Below the pieces are notes generated by a model. That model saw only the letters and a program-made list of their open reading frames with translations, had not been told where the DNA came from and did no database searches. From assembly GCA_020200615.1 (NCBI GenBank), contig JAIVIH010000020.1:1-6563 (forward strand): a stretch of 6,563 nt of DNA, in the 5' to 3' direction. The first letter of the stretch is position 1. Each line of letters starts with the position of its first letter. This DNA comes from Actinomycetota bacterium (GTDB lineage: Bacteria > Actinomycetota > Acidimicrobiia > Acidimicrobiales > AC-14). Positions 1 through 6,124 of the stretch are shown in pieces. The translations under genes were made by a program, and so were the position numbers.

Positions 1-174
1 GCGCCCGACACACCCGAACCCGATCCGCCGGCCGAGGCCGAGCTCGCCGACAACCAGGCGGTCAAGGACGAGGCCGTGCTCGGACGCGAGGGCGTCGAGC
101 AGGACCTGATGCAGAAGGACGAGTCCCCCGAGGGCGAGGAGATCGAGGACGTCGAGGACGTCGAGGACGAGTAG
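1..174 (+). CDS. C-terminal end of an unrecognised acidic protein (5' end outside window)
   Basis: The first reading frame is open from the window edge to a TAG at 172-174, giving the last 57 residues of a protein whose start lies upstream. The segment is strongly acidic and hydrophilic: a Pro/Asp/Glu opening, a short mixed stretch (around LADNQAVKDEAVLGREG), then an almost purely Asp/Glu/Val end. The last part is built from a 9-base unit (GAG GAC GTC) repeated at 145-171, giving EDVEDVEDE. There is no membrane segment, cysteine or catalytic motif. It reads as a disordered acidic tail, and I do not recognise the family. The next gene starts 57 bp downstream on the same strand behind a strong ribosome binding site, so the two are probably cotranscribed. 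That this is coding at all rests on the open frame, codon pattern and acidic composition, since the domain-bearing part is not visible. Confidence 0.6.
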   Translation, partial: APDTPEPDPPAEAELADNQAVKDEAVLGREGVEQDLMQKDESPEGEEIEDVEDVEDE

Positions 175-220
175 CCCCCGGCTCCCGTGGGCAGAACCGA
201 AGGGAACCCTTTCGCACACC

Positions 221-226
221 AGGAGG
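221..226 (+). promoter_or_regulatory. Shine-Dalgarno site that fixes the start of the membrane protein gene
   Basis: AGGAGG lies 5 nt upstream of the ATG at 232-234. It is the clearest ribosome binding site in the window. It favours the ATG over the in-frame GTG at 187, which would add 15 residues and has no comparable purine-rich stretch before it. Confidence 0.8.
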
Positions 227-231
227 AACCC

Positions 232-1173
232 ATGGGGAGTCGACCGGTTGTCGAAACCGGCCACGATCGAAAGGCGCTCGTGGCGGACGCCGGTTTCCGG
301 CGCATCTCTTTCGCCAGCGTCGTGGCCGGCGTGCTCGCGGCCTACGGCGCCTTTGCCGTGCTCGCGGGACTGGTAGCCGGCGTCATCGACGCCCTAGATG
401 TCGACATCGACCTGTCCGAACGGTGGCAGGAGCTGGGACTGGCCGGGGCCCTCGTCATCGCGGGGCTCCTCCTGGTCGCCTATCTGTTCGGTGGCTACGT
501 GGCCGGACGCATGGCCCGACGGGCCGGCTTGCTGCACGGCGTGGCCGTGTTCGTGCTGGGAGTGATCGTCGTGGCCTTGGCCGCGGTCATCGCCCGCCAG
601 TTGGGTGGCGCCGACGCCACCGTCGAGAACCTTCGAGCCTTGGGTGTCCCGACGACAGGCTCTGAGTGGCGTGACATCGCCACGGTGGCCGGGATCGCTT
701 CCCTCGCGGCCATGCTGCTCGGGGCGGTCGGTGGTGGCCTTCTGGGCGAGCGCTGGCACACCAAGCTCCTGTCCCGGGCCCTCGACCCCCGCGTGGGTGC
801 TCAGGCCGAGGCCTCGCGGGCGGCAGAGGAGCGGGCGGCCGAGGCCGAGGAGCAGCGCGTCGCCGCCGGCGAGCGGGGCACAGCCGCCTTCCAGCGGGTG
901 CGGGCCACCGCTCCCACCCGTACCGAGCGTGCCGACCGGGCCGACCTCGAGCCCGCCCGGGCCTCTGAGCGGGATCTCGGCACCGAGCGGGACCTGGGGA
1001 CCGAGCGGGACCTCGGGACCGAGCGTGGTCTCGGGGCGGATGACTACGTCGAGGCCGACGACGACGACCGGGTGGTCCGGCGGACGCCCGTCCGGGAGGC
1101 CGACCCTCGCCGCGTCGACGACGGTCCCGACCTGCCACCTCGCAACGGGACCGACCCGATCACGCGGCGGTAA
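232..1173 (+). CDS. Four-helix integral membrane protein with long charged, repeat-containing C-terminal tail
   Basis: The product is 313 residues from the ATG at 232, chosen because AGGAGG sits 5 nt before it; a GTG at 187 would give 328. Four hydrophobic segments are clear at about residues 26-52, 68-91, 101-121 and 149-171. A Gly-rich motif, YLFGGYVAGRMARR, ends helix 2, and a Gly-rich helix 4 ends at GGGLLGERWHTK. This arrangement resembles a widespread actinobacterial family of small membrane proteins annotated only as hypothetical (YrzE/TIGR04086-like); that link is from memory of the pattern, and no function is known. The rest is hydrophilic: an Ala/Glu/Arg-rich probable helix at 189-216, a six-residue repeat (ERDLGT and variants) at 246-269, an Asp-rich patch at 275-279, and an Arg/Pro/Asp end. 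By the positive-inside rule, the Arg-rich ends of helices 2 and 4 suggest that the tail is cytoplasmic. The gene converges on the ABC transporter gene with 4 bp between stops. Confidence 0.8.
   Translation: MGSRPVVETGHDRKALVADAGFRRISFASVVAGVLAAYGAFAVLAGLVAGVIDALDVDIDLSERWQELGLAGALVIAGLLLVAYLFGGYVAGRMARRAGLLHGVAVFVLGVIVVALAAVIARQLGGADATVENLRALGVPTTGSEWRDIATVAGIASLAAMLLGAVGGGLLGERWHTKLLSRALDPRVGAQAEASRAAEERAAEAEEQRVAAGERGTAAFQRVRATAPTRTERADRADLEPARASERDLGTERDLGTERDLGTERGLGADDYVEADDDDRVVRRTPVREADPRRVDDGPDLPPRNGTDPITRR
967..1038 (+). repeat. 18-bp in-frame tandem repeat, four copies
   Basis: Four consecutive 18-base units begin at 967, 985, 1003 and 1021. Units 1-3 encode ERDLGT and unit 4 encodes the variant ERGLGA. 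Units 2 and 3 differ at one base (G/C in the Leu codon), unit 1 has two or three synonymous changes, and unit 4 has diverged most. The length is a multiple of three, so copy gain or loss keeps the reading frame. Confidence 0.9.
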
Positions 1174-1177
1174 AGCG

Positions 1178-3100
1178 TCAGGGACCGGTCGTCGGTGCAG
1201 CCGGCGCCGCCGCCGGGCGCGAGTACTGGGTGAGGTACAGCTCCCGGTAGAGACCGTCTCGCTCGACCAGTTGCTCGTGGGTGCCTCGCTCCACGATGCG
1301 GCCGTCGTCCACCACGAGGATCTGTTCTGCGGCCTGGATGGTGGACAGCCGGTGGGCGATCACGAGCGACGTCCGGCCGGTGAGGGCCTCGGCCAGAGCC
1401 TGCTGCACCAGGAGCTCCGTGTCGGAGTCCAGGTGAGCGGTGGCTTCGTCGAGGATGACGATGGCCGGGCTCTTCAAGAGCACCCGGGCCAGCGCCAGCC
1501 GCTGCTTCTCACCTCCCGACAACCGGTAGCCCCGCTCGCCCACGACGGTGTCGTAGCCCTCGGGCAGGCTGGCGATGAGGTTGTGGATGCGGGCCGCCCG
1601 GCAGGCGTCGACGACCTCGTCCTGGGTGGCGTCGGGCTTGGCGTACCGAAGGTTGACGCCGATGGTCTCGTGGAACAGGTGGGGGTCCTGGGTGACCATG
1701 CCGATGGCCGCGGCCAGGCTCCCCGTGGTGAGGTCCCGGACGTCGTGGCCGTCGATCCGCACCGTGCCCGCAGTGACGTCGTACAGCCGGGGGACGAGAT
1801 TGCACAGGGTCGTCTTGCCGGAGCCGGTGGGGCCAACTAGGGCGATCATCTGGCCGGGCTCGGCGGTGAAGGACACGCCCTTCAGGATCACGCCCGAAGG
1901 CTCGTCGGACAGTGGCGCGGTCACGTCCGCCTCCAGGGAGGGGATGGAAACGGTCGAGGGGGCCGGGTAGCGGAACCAGACGTCGTCGAAATCGATGCGA
2001 CCCTCGGCATCTATTAGGTCGTACGCCCCCGGGGACTCCACGATGGGTGACCGAGCGTCCAGTACTTCGAAGACCCGCTCGAAGGACACGAAGGCCGTCA
2101 TCACGTCGACCTGGGCATTGGTCAGCTGGGTAAGAGGCCCGTACAGCCGGGTCACGTACAGGGCGAGCGCGGTGAGCGTCCCCACGGTGAGGCTCCCGTT
2201 GATCACCTGGCGGGCGCCGAACCAGTAGACCATCACCGTCCCGACCGCAGCCAGCATGCCGAGGGCGGCGAAGAACACCCGGCTCAACAGGGCGGTCTTG
2301 ATCCCGATGTCACGCACCCGCCCCGCCTTCTCGGCGAACTCGGCCGCCTCGTGCTCGGGATGACCGAAGAGCTTGACCAGCAGGGCTCCGGAGACGTTGA
2401 AGCGCTCGGTCATGTTGGTGTTCATGGCCGCGTTGAGGTTGTAGGACTCCTTCGTCAGACGCTGCAGCCGGCGCCCTACGCGCTTGCCGGGGATCACGAA
2501 GACGGGCACCACGGCCAAGCTCAGGAGGGTGAGCCGCCACTCGAGGCGGAGCATCACGGCCAGGGTCACCACGACGGTCAGCATGTTCTGGATGACGTTC
2601 TGGAGGGTGGACGTGAAGGCCCGCTGGGCCCCTTGGACGTCGTTGTTGAGGCGGCTTATCAGGGCTCCGGTCTGCGTGCGGGTGAAGAACGCCAGGGGCA
2701 TCCGGTTGACGTGGTCGTAGAGAACCGACCGCAGGTCGAAGATGAGCCCCTCGCCGATCCTGGCCGCCCACCAGCGCTGGAAGAGGTTGAGGATGAGATC
2801 GCCGACGGCCAGGGCCACGGCCAGCAGAGCGAGGAGGTTGAGGCCTCTGACGTCCCGGCGGGGGATGGCGTGGTTGTCGATGATGGCCCGGAAGACCAGG
2901 GGCGGGAGGATCGTCAGGATGGTGCTGAGCAGGATCGTGGCGACGAACCCGACCAGCATTCCCCGGTATGGGCGGGCGAACATCCAGACCCGCCGCATGA
3001 CCGCCTGGCTCAGCTTGGCCCCGGCCACCATGTCCGGATCGCGCGCGTACAGGGCCTCGTGCCAGCCACCCCCGATCCCCCGTGTTCCGAACCCTCTCAC
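1178..3100 (-). CDS. ABC exporter half-transporter, permease-ATPase fusion (multidrug/lipid exporter type)
   Basis: The 640-residue product has the length and order of a homodimer-forming type IV ABC exporter (ABCB/MsbA-like). An N-terminal GGGWHEALYARD segment is followed by a six-helix membrane domain (about residues 46-70, 88-107, 165-184, 190-204, 272-295 and 303-320), then a nucleotide-binding domain from about 368. All ATPase motifs are intact: aromatic A-loop Y378, Walker A GPTGSGKT at 423-430, Q-loop Q471, signature LSGGEKQ at 527-533, Walker B IVILDE at 547-552 and switch His H583. The D-loop reads TAHLD (554-558) rather than the commoner TSALD. About 20 extra residues lie between the A-loop and the strand before Walker A. 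The substrate cannot be read from the sequence; lipid or drug export at the cytoplasmic membrane is inferred from the family. The GTG start at 3100 is kept because the Trp-containing N-terminus fits the subfamily, though no strong ribosome binding site precedes it; ATG at 3031 is the alternative. The gene follows the kinase gene by 53 bp on the same strand. Confidence 0.93.
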   Translation of the reverse strand: MRGFGTRGIGGGWHEALYARDPDMVAGAKLSQAVMRRVWMFARPYRGMLVGFVATILLSTILTILPPLVFRAIIDNHAIPRRDVRGLNLLALLAVALAVGDLILNLFQRWWAARIGEGLIFDLRSVLYDHVNRMPLAFFTRTQTGALISRLNNDVQGAQRAFTSTLQNVIQNMLTVVVTLAVMLRLEWRLTLLSLAVVPVFVIPGKRVGRRLQRLTKESYNLNAAMNTNMTERFNVSGALLVKLFGHPEHEAAEFAEKAGRVRDIGIKTALLSRVFFAALGMLAAVGTVMVYWFGARQVINGSLTVGTLTALALYVTRLYGPLTQLTNAQVDVMTAFVSFERVFEVLDARSPIVESPGAYDLIDAEGRIDFDDVWFRYPAPSTVSIPSLEADVTAPLSDEPSGVILKGVSFTAEPGQMIALVGPTGSGKTTLCNLVPRLYDVTAGTVRIDGHDVRDLTTGSLAAAIGMVTQDPHLFHETIGVNLRYAKPDATQDEVVDACRAARIHNLIASLPEGYDTVVGERGYRLSGGEKQRLALARVLLKSPAIVILDEATAHLDSDTELLVQQALAEALTGRTSLVIAHRLSTIQAAEQILVVDDGRIVERGTHEQLVERDGLYRELYLTQYSRPAAAPAAPTTGP

Positions 3101-3153
3101 CGTCCCGCGAGGGTAGGGGGTGCTGTACCGCTAACGCCGGTGGTGGGGCAGCC

Positions 3154-4893
3154 TCAGGCGGCAGGAGGCTGGAACGAGGCCTTGAACGCCTCGAACTCGT
3201 CCTCCATGTCGTCCCACACGGATGCGGGCGCCTGGAAGTTGAGGGCGAGGCCGTACTGGTCCGTCACCATGCCGAGATCGACGGCGTGGAGAGGGGTGCC
3301 CCGGCCGTCGTAAGTGAACTCCCAGATGGCCGCCGGGTAGCCCTTGAAGGTGGTGGGCTCGATGCGGATCCGGCGGTAGTTGGGGTTCTCCGCTGCGAAC
3401 CTGGGCTCGAAGTCGTACCAGGCCTGCTCCGCCGACGGGCCCGGCGATGAGGTGTAGTCCACCCGCAGATAGGCGCCGGACCGGGGATCCCGGAAGTCGG
3501 TCAGGCTCCCGTCGTGCTCCACCGACCAGCCGGGAGGATGCGAGATCGTGTAGCCCGTCGTCGGGTCTTCGTAAGCCACCCAGTTCCGGGGCACGCCCTC
3601 TACCCGCGGTGCCGCGGCGGTCGTCGGAGCTGGCTGCTGGCTGTCCTGGGCCGTCGCTTCCGGCTCGGCCGGCTCTTCCGCCGCCGGCTCCGCGGCCGCA
3701 GTCGTGCTTGGTGACGGCCCCGCCTCCGTCGATGTCGGGTCATCGCCACCCCTGCTGGCCAGCACTGCCACCAGGACCACGATGATGAGGGCGACGGCCG
3801 CCACGAGGGGCGGGCTGAAGGGTGCCTTCCGCTCGACGGGCGGTCGCGGCCTGGACTCGACCGCACGGCGGACCTCGACGGGGTCCGGCTCCGGCTCCGG
3901 CTCCGGTTCGCGTTCGGGTTCGGGTTCGGGTTCGGGTTCGATCAGCGTCTCGGGATGGTCGGCCTGGGTCTCGGCGATGGGGAGCAGGTCGGGGTCGAGC
4001 TTCATGGTCGGCGACGGGCCCTGCTCCACCGCCTGCTGAGTGGCGATCTCGGCCAGCCGGCGGCGCACTTCCTCCACCGTCGGGCGGGCTTGGGGCTCCT
4101 TTTGCAGCAGGTCGGAGAGGAGGGGGGCGAGGGTTGTGGCCCGTTCCATGGGCCGGGGCTCGTCGGCGACCACCGACGTGAGCGTGGGAATGGCCCCGTC
4201 CTTCTCGAAGGGCGGGGCGCCCTCCACCGCGAAGTAGAGCGTGGCACCCAGGCCCCAGAGGTCGGTGGCTGCGCCCGCAGGACGGTTGTGGGCCTGTTCG
4301 GGCGCCATGTACGAGGGCGACCCGGCCAGATTCCCCGAGCTGGTCACCTTGGGGTCGTCGATGATCGAGGCGATGCCGAAGTCGGCCAGCTGTACCCGCC
4401 CGTTGTCCGCCACCATGACGTTGGCCGGCTTGACGTCACGGTGGATGATGCCCTGGCCGTGGGCGACGGCCAGCGCGTCCAGCACCTCGCGGCCTATCGC
4501 CGCCACTTCGTGGTCGGTGAGGGGCCCGTCCCGGTTGACCCGCTCAGCCAGAGTGGGGGCGGCCACCAACTCCATCACGATGAAAGGACGGCCGTCGTCC
4601 TCCACCACGTCGAAAACCGTGACCAGAGACGGGTGGCTCAGGCGGGCGGCCGCACGCGCCTCCCGCAGCACCTTCTCCCGCAGCGACGCCTGCTCGTGCT
4701 CGTCCAGGATCGCGGGGAACACGATCTCCTTCATGGCGACGTCGCGCTGGAGGAGGGTGTCGTGGGCCCGCCACACGATGCCGAAGCCGCCCCGCCCCAG
4801 CTGTTCCTTGCGGGCGTAACGACCGTCGACGAGCTGCTCGTCGATTCGCTGAGCCGCCACGTCCGTTCCATACCCTCCGGCTGGGGTGCCCAT
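3154..4893 (-). CDS. Transmembrane serine/threonine protein kinase with extracytoplasmic sensor-like domain
   Basis: The 579-residue product has an N-terminal Hanks-type kinase domain (about 26-281) that looks catalytically complete: glycine loop GRGGFG at 33-38, Lys K55, helix-C Glu E78, catalytic loop HRDVKPAN at 151-158, DFG at 171-173, activation-loop T184/S185/S186, APE at 197-199, D211 and R270. A Glu/Pro-rich juxtamembrane stretch (318-338) leads to a single membrane helix (362-380), then an Ala/Pro/Glu/Thr linker and a globular external domain (about 432-577) containing GYTISHPPGW. That domain recalls the small PsbP/LpqN-like folds found outside many actinobacterial kinases. No PASTA repeats are present, so it is not a PknB cell-wall kinase. 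It probably autophosphorylates and phosphorylates cytoplasmic targets in response to an external cue; the ligand is unknown. Start: ATG at 4893 has no well-spaced ribosome site, and GTG at 4860 has GGAGGG (4873-4878) 12 nt upstream, so the protein may be 11 residues shorter. It lies upstream of the ABC gene and is divergent from the permease gene. Confidence 0.93.
   Translation of the reverse strand: MGTPAGGYGTDVAAQRIDEQLVDGRYARKEQLGRGGFGIVWRAHDTLLQRDVAMKEIVFPAILDEHEQASLREKVLREARAAARLSHPSLVTVFDVVEDDGRPFIVMELVAAPTLAERVNRDGPLTDHEVAAIGREVLDALAVAHGQGIIHRDVKPANVMVADNGRVQLADFGIASIIDDPKVTSSGNLAGSPSYMAPEQAHNRPAGAATDLWGLGATLYFAVEGAPPFEKDGAIPTLTSVVADEPRPMERATTLAPLLSDLLQKEPQARPTVEEVRRRLAEIATQQAVEQGPSPTMKLDPDLLPIAETQADHPETLIEPEPEPEPEREPEPEPEPDPVEVRRAVESRPRPPVERKAPFSPPLVAAVALIIVVLVAVLASRGGDDPTSTEAGPSPSTTAAAEPAAEEPAEPEATAQDSQQPAPTTAAAPRVEGVPRNWVAYEDPTTGYTISHPPGWSVEHDGSLTDFRDPRSGAYLRVDYTSSPGPSAEQAWYDFEPRFAAENPNYRRIRIEPTTFKGYPAAIWEFTYDGRGTPLHAVDLGMVTDQYGLALNFQAPASVWDDMEDEFEAFKASFQPPAA
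3881..3940. repeat. Hexanucleotide tandem repeat encoding the Glu-Pro linker of the kinase
   Basis: Ten consecutive 6-base units fill 3881-3940 as read on the plus strand: one GGGTCC, three GGCTCC, one GGTTCG, one CGTTCG and four GGTTCG. On the coding (minus) strand they specify the alternating Glu-Pro run around residues 319-338, with one Arg and one Asp interruption. The two halves use different codons (GAACCC-type against GAGCCG-type). This suggests two separate expansions, or one old expansion that later diverged. Confidence 0.9.
3916..3936 (+). other. Potential G-quadruplex motif, telomere-like (GGGTTC) repeat
   Basis: Four GGG runs at 3916-3918, 3922-3924, 3928-3930 and 3934-3936 are separated by exact three-base TTC loops. 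This is the canonical G3N3 quadruplex pattern. The G-rich strand is the plus strand, the template for the kinase mRNA, so any quadruplex would form in template DNA and not in the transcript. Folding is inferred from the pattern only. Confidence 0.6.
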
Positions 4894-4933
4894 ACCTCGG
4901 CAGGGCGACGGACGCCATTAGCCTGCTCGCCTG
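4894..4933. promoter_or_regulatory. Short divergent intergenic region, probable site of both promoters
   Basis: Only 40 bp separate the kinase start (minus) from the permease start (plus). A small A/T-containing island, CCATTAG at 4915-4921, sits in otherwise GC-rich DNA. Read on the minus strand it gives GCTAAT, which resembles a -10 element about 24 nt before the kinase ATG. No clear -35 or operator palindrome is visible. Neither start codon has a well-spaced Shine-Dalgarno site, so short-leader or leaderless transcripts are plausible. This is inferred from position and spacing. Confidence 0.35.
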
Positions 4934-6124
4934 GTGGAAGAGGAGACGGGGCGGAGCGGCCAGCGGGTAGTCGTGCCTCTGGTCCTGGCCGGGGCCGCGG
5001 CTTGGGGCTGGCGCATCCTGGTGACGGCGGCAGCCCTGGCCCTGATCTCGTTCGTGCTGATCCAGCTGTACGTGGTGGTCGTCCCTGTCGTGCTGGCGCT
5101 CTTCCTGGCCGCCGTTCTGGAGCCGCTCGCCGCCCGGCTCCGGGCCCGCCGCTGGCCCGCGGCCCTGGCCGCGACCACGGTGTTCATCACCACCCTGTGC
5201 CTCCTCCTGGCCCTGCTGTTCTGGATCGGGGCCAGCGTGGCGGGCCAGTTCGAGGATGTCGGCGAGCAGCTCCAGGAGGCGGTGGAGGACACCAAGCAGT
5301 GGGCCCAGGGTGACCCCCTCAACCTCACCCGGGAGCGGGTGGACGAGATCGAAGCCGACCTGAGGCGGACGGCGCGCAGCGCGGGCGGGGGACTGGCTCA
5401 GCAGGCCGCCAGCCGGGCCCAGGTGGCGGGCGAGGTGCTCGGCGGCATCCTCCTCCTGCTCTTCACCCTGTTCTTCCTGCTCAAGGACGGCTTCCGGATG
5501 ACCGACTGGCTCCGCGAGCGCGTCCCAACGACCTATCGGGACGACGCCGTGGCGCTCACCACCCGGTCTCGCCAGATCATGCGCCAGTACCTGATCGCCA
5601 CCGCGACCACCGGGTTCATCGACGGCGTGCTCATCGGCCTCGCCCTGTGGGCGCTGGGTGTCCCCCTGGTCGTTCCCTTGGCCGTCCTGACCTTCCTGGG
5701 CGGGTTCGTGCCCCTGGTGGGAGCGACGGTGGCCGGGCTGGTGGCCGCCGTCGTCGCCCTGGTGGCTAACGGGTTGGGAACCGGCCTCCTCGTCGTGGCC
5801 GCCACCGTTGCCGTCCAGCAGATCGAGGGGAATCTCCTCCAGCCCCTGATCCTCGAGCGGGCGGTCAAGCTGCACCCTCTGGTGACCGTGTGGGCAGTCG
5901 CCGCCGGACTCGTCATCGGCGGACTGCTGGGTGCCTTCCTATCCGTCCCCTTGGTGGCCATCGCCGTGGGCGTGGGCAGCCACTACCGGAGGCAGAACGA
6001 ACCCGATCCACCTGAGCCGTTTGAGCCGTCGGAGCCGCCGGAGCCGCCGGAGGAAGCCGCGGCGGTCGTCGGGGAGGACCCCGCAGCTTCAGCGGGGGCG
6101 GGACATGTACAGCCGGACGACTGA
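4934..6124 (+). CDS. AI-2E family transporter (PerM/UPF0118-type permease)
   Basis: The 396-residue product has the family layout. Two hydrophobic segments at about 29-65 flank a short turn, and a third lies at about 78-100. A hydrophilic, partly helical region (104-165) follows, then segments at about 168-184, 220-240, 243-267, 270-292 and 313-346. Signature stretches are LGVPLVVPLAVLTFLGGFVPLVG (241-263, Gly/Pro loop) and QQIEGNLLQPLILERAVKLHPL (295-316); the EGN-x-L-x-P and LHP motifs are diagnostic. Members sit in the cytoplasmic membrane. Some are linked to autoinducer-2 export or Na+/H+ antiport, but most have no known substrate, so the name does not imply quorum sensing here. The last 45 residues are a Pro/Glu-rich hydrophilic tail partly made of a 9-bp repeat. 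GTG at 4934 is the chosen start: an in-frame TAG at 4919 limits upstream options, there is no good ribosome site, and GTG at 4973 is possible. The 3' end overlaps the opposing pseudogene by 36 bp. Confidence 0.9.
   Translation: MEEETGRSGQRVVVPLVLAGAAAWGWRILVTAAALALISFVLIQLYVVVVPVVLALFLAAVLEPLAARLRARRWPAALAATTVFITTLCLLLALLFWIGASVAGQFEDVGEQLQEAVEDTKQWAQGDPLNLTRERVDEIEADLRRTARSAGGGLAQQAASRAQVAGEVLGGILLLLFTLFFLLKDGFRMTDWLRERVPTTYRDDAVALTTRSRQIMRQYLIATATTGFIDGVLIGLALWALGVPLVVPLAVLTFLGGFVPLVGATVAGLVAAVVALVANGLGTGLLVVAATVAVQQIEGNLLQPLILERAVKLHPLVTVWAVAAGLVIGGLLGAFLSVPLVAIAVGVGSHYRRQNEPDPPEPFEPSEPPEPPEEAAAVVGEDPAASAGAGHVQPDD
6014..6049 (+). repeat. 9-bp in-frame tandem repeat in the permease tail, four copies
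   Basis: Four units of GAGCCGNNN begin at 6014, 6023, 6032 and 6041. They encode EPF, EPS, EPP and EPP, residues 361-372 of the permease. The unit is a multiple of three, so copy changes keep the frame. The third codon varies, while the first two are identical in all copies. Confidence 0.85.
6079..6097 (-). terminator. GC-rich hairpin at the end of the anti-sigma remnant, possible weak terminator
   Basis: CCCCGC at 6079-6084 is the exact reverse complement of GCGGGG at 6092-6097. The 7-base spacer can add one inner G-C pair beyond an A-A mismatch. The minus-strand stop codon (6091-6089) lies in this loop, where a terminator hairpin could act for that gene. No T-rich run follows on either strand, so it does not fit a canonical intrinsic terminator. 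It also lies inside the permease coding region, so chance or codon bias could explain it. Confidence 0.25.

Noticed and set aside
187..231. GTG at 187 as start of the membrane protein gene, adding 15 residues
   Set aside because: It lacks a ribosome binding site, whereas ATG 232 has AGGAGG 5 nt upstream. The extra residues are hydrophilic and encoded partly by the ribosome-site region itself.
605..1840. Long plus-strand open frame (411 codons) crossing the membrane protein and ABC genes
   Set aside because: Its translation is Ser/Pro/Arg-rich with no domain, and it overlaps two real genes. Long shadow frames are expected in GC-rich DNA.
3101..3153. Intrinsic terminator between the kinase and the ABC gene
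   Set aside because: Only a 4-bp ACCG/CGGT stem can be drawn and no T-run follows. The gap looks compatible with read-through.
2351..3313. Plus-strand open frame (320 codons) opposite the ABC transporter
   Set aside because: It is the exact antisense of a strongly conserved membrane and ATPase coding region. The His/Asp/Gly/Val-rich translation shows no motif.
3955..5313. Plus-strand open frame (452 codons) spanning the kinase and the permease start
   Set aside because: It is antisense to all kinase catalytic motifs and then out of frame with the permease; no family resemblance.
4544..5875. Minus-strand open frame (443 codons) opposite the permease
   Set aside because: Gln/Gly/His/Arg-rich translation typical of antisense to Leu/Val/Ala membrane codons. 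The permease motifs on the plus strand are decisive.
4934..6124. Quorum-sensing (autoinducer-2) system based on the permease family name
   Set aside because: The AI-2E name is historical for most members. No LuxS, Lsr or other autoinducer gene is present in the window.
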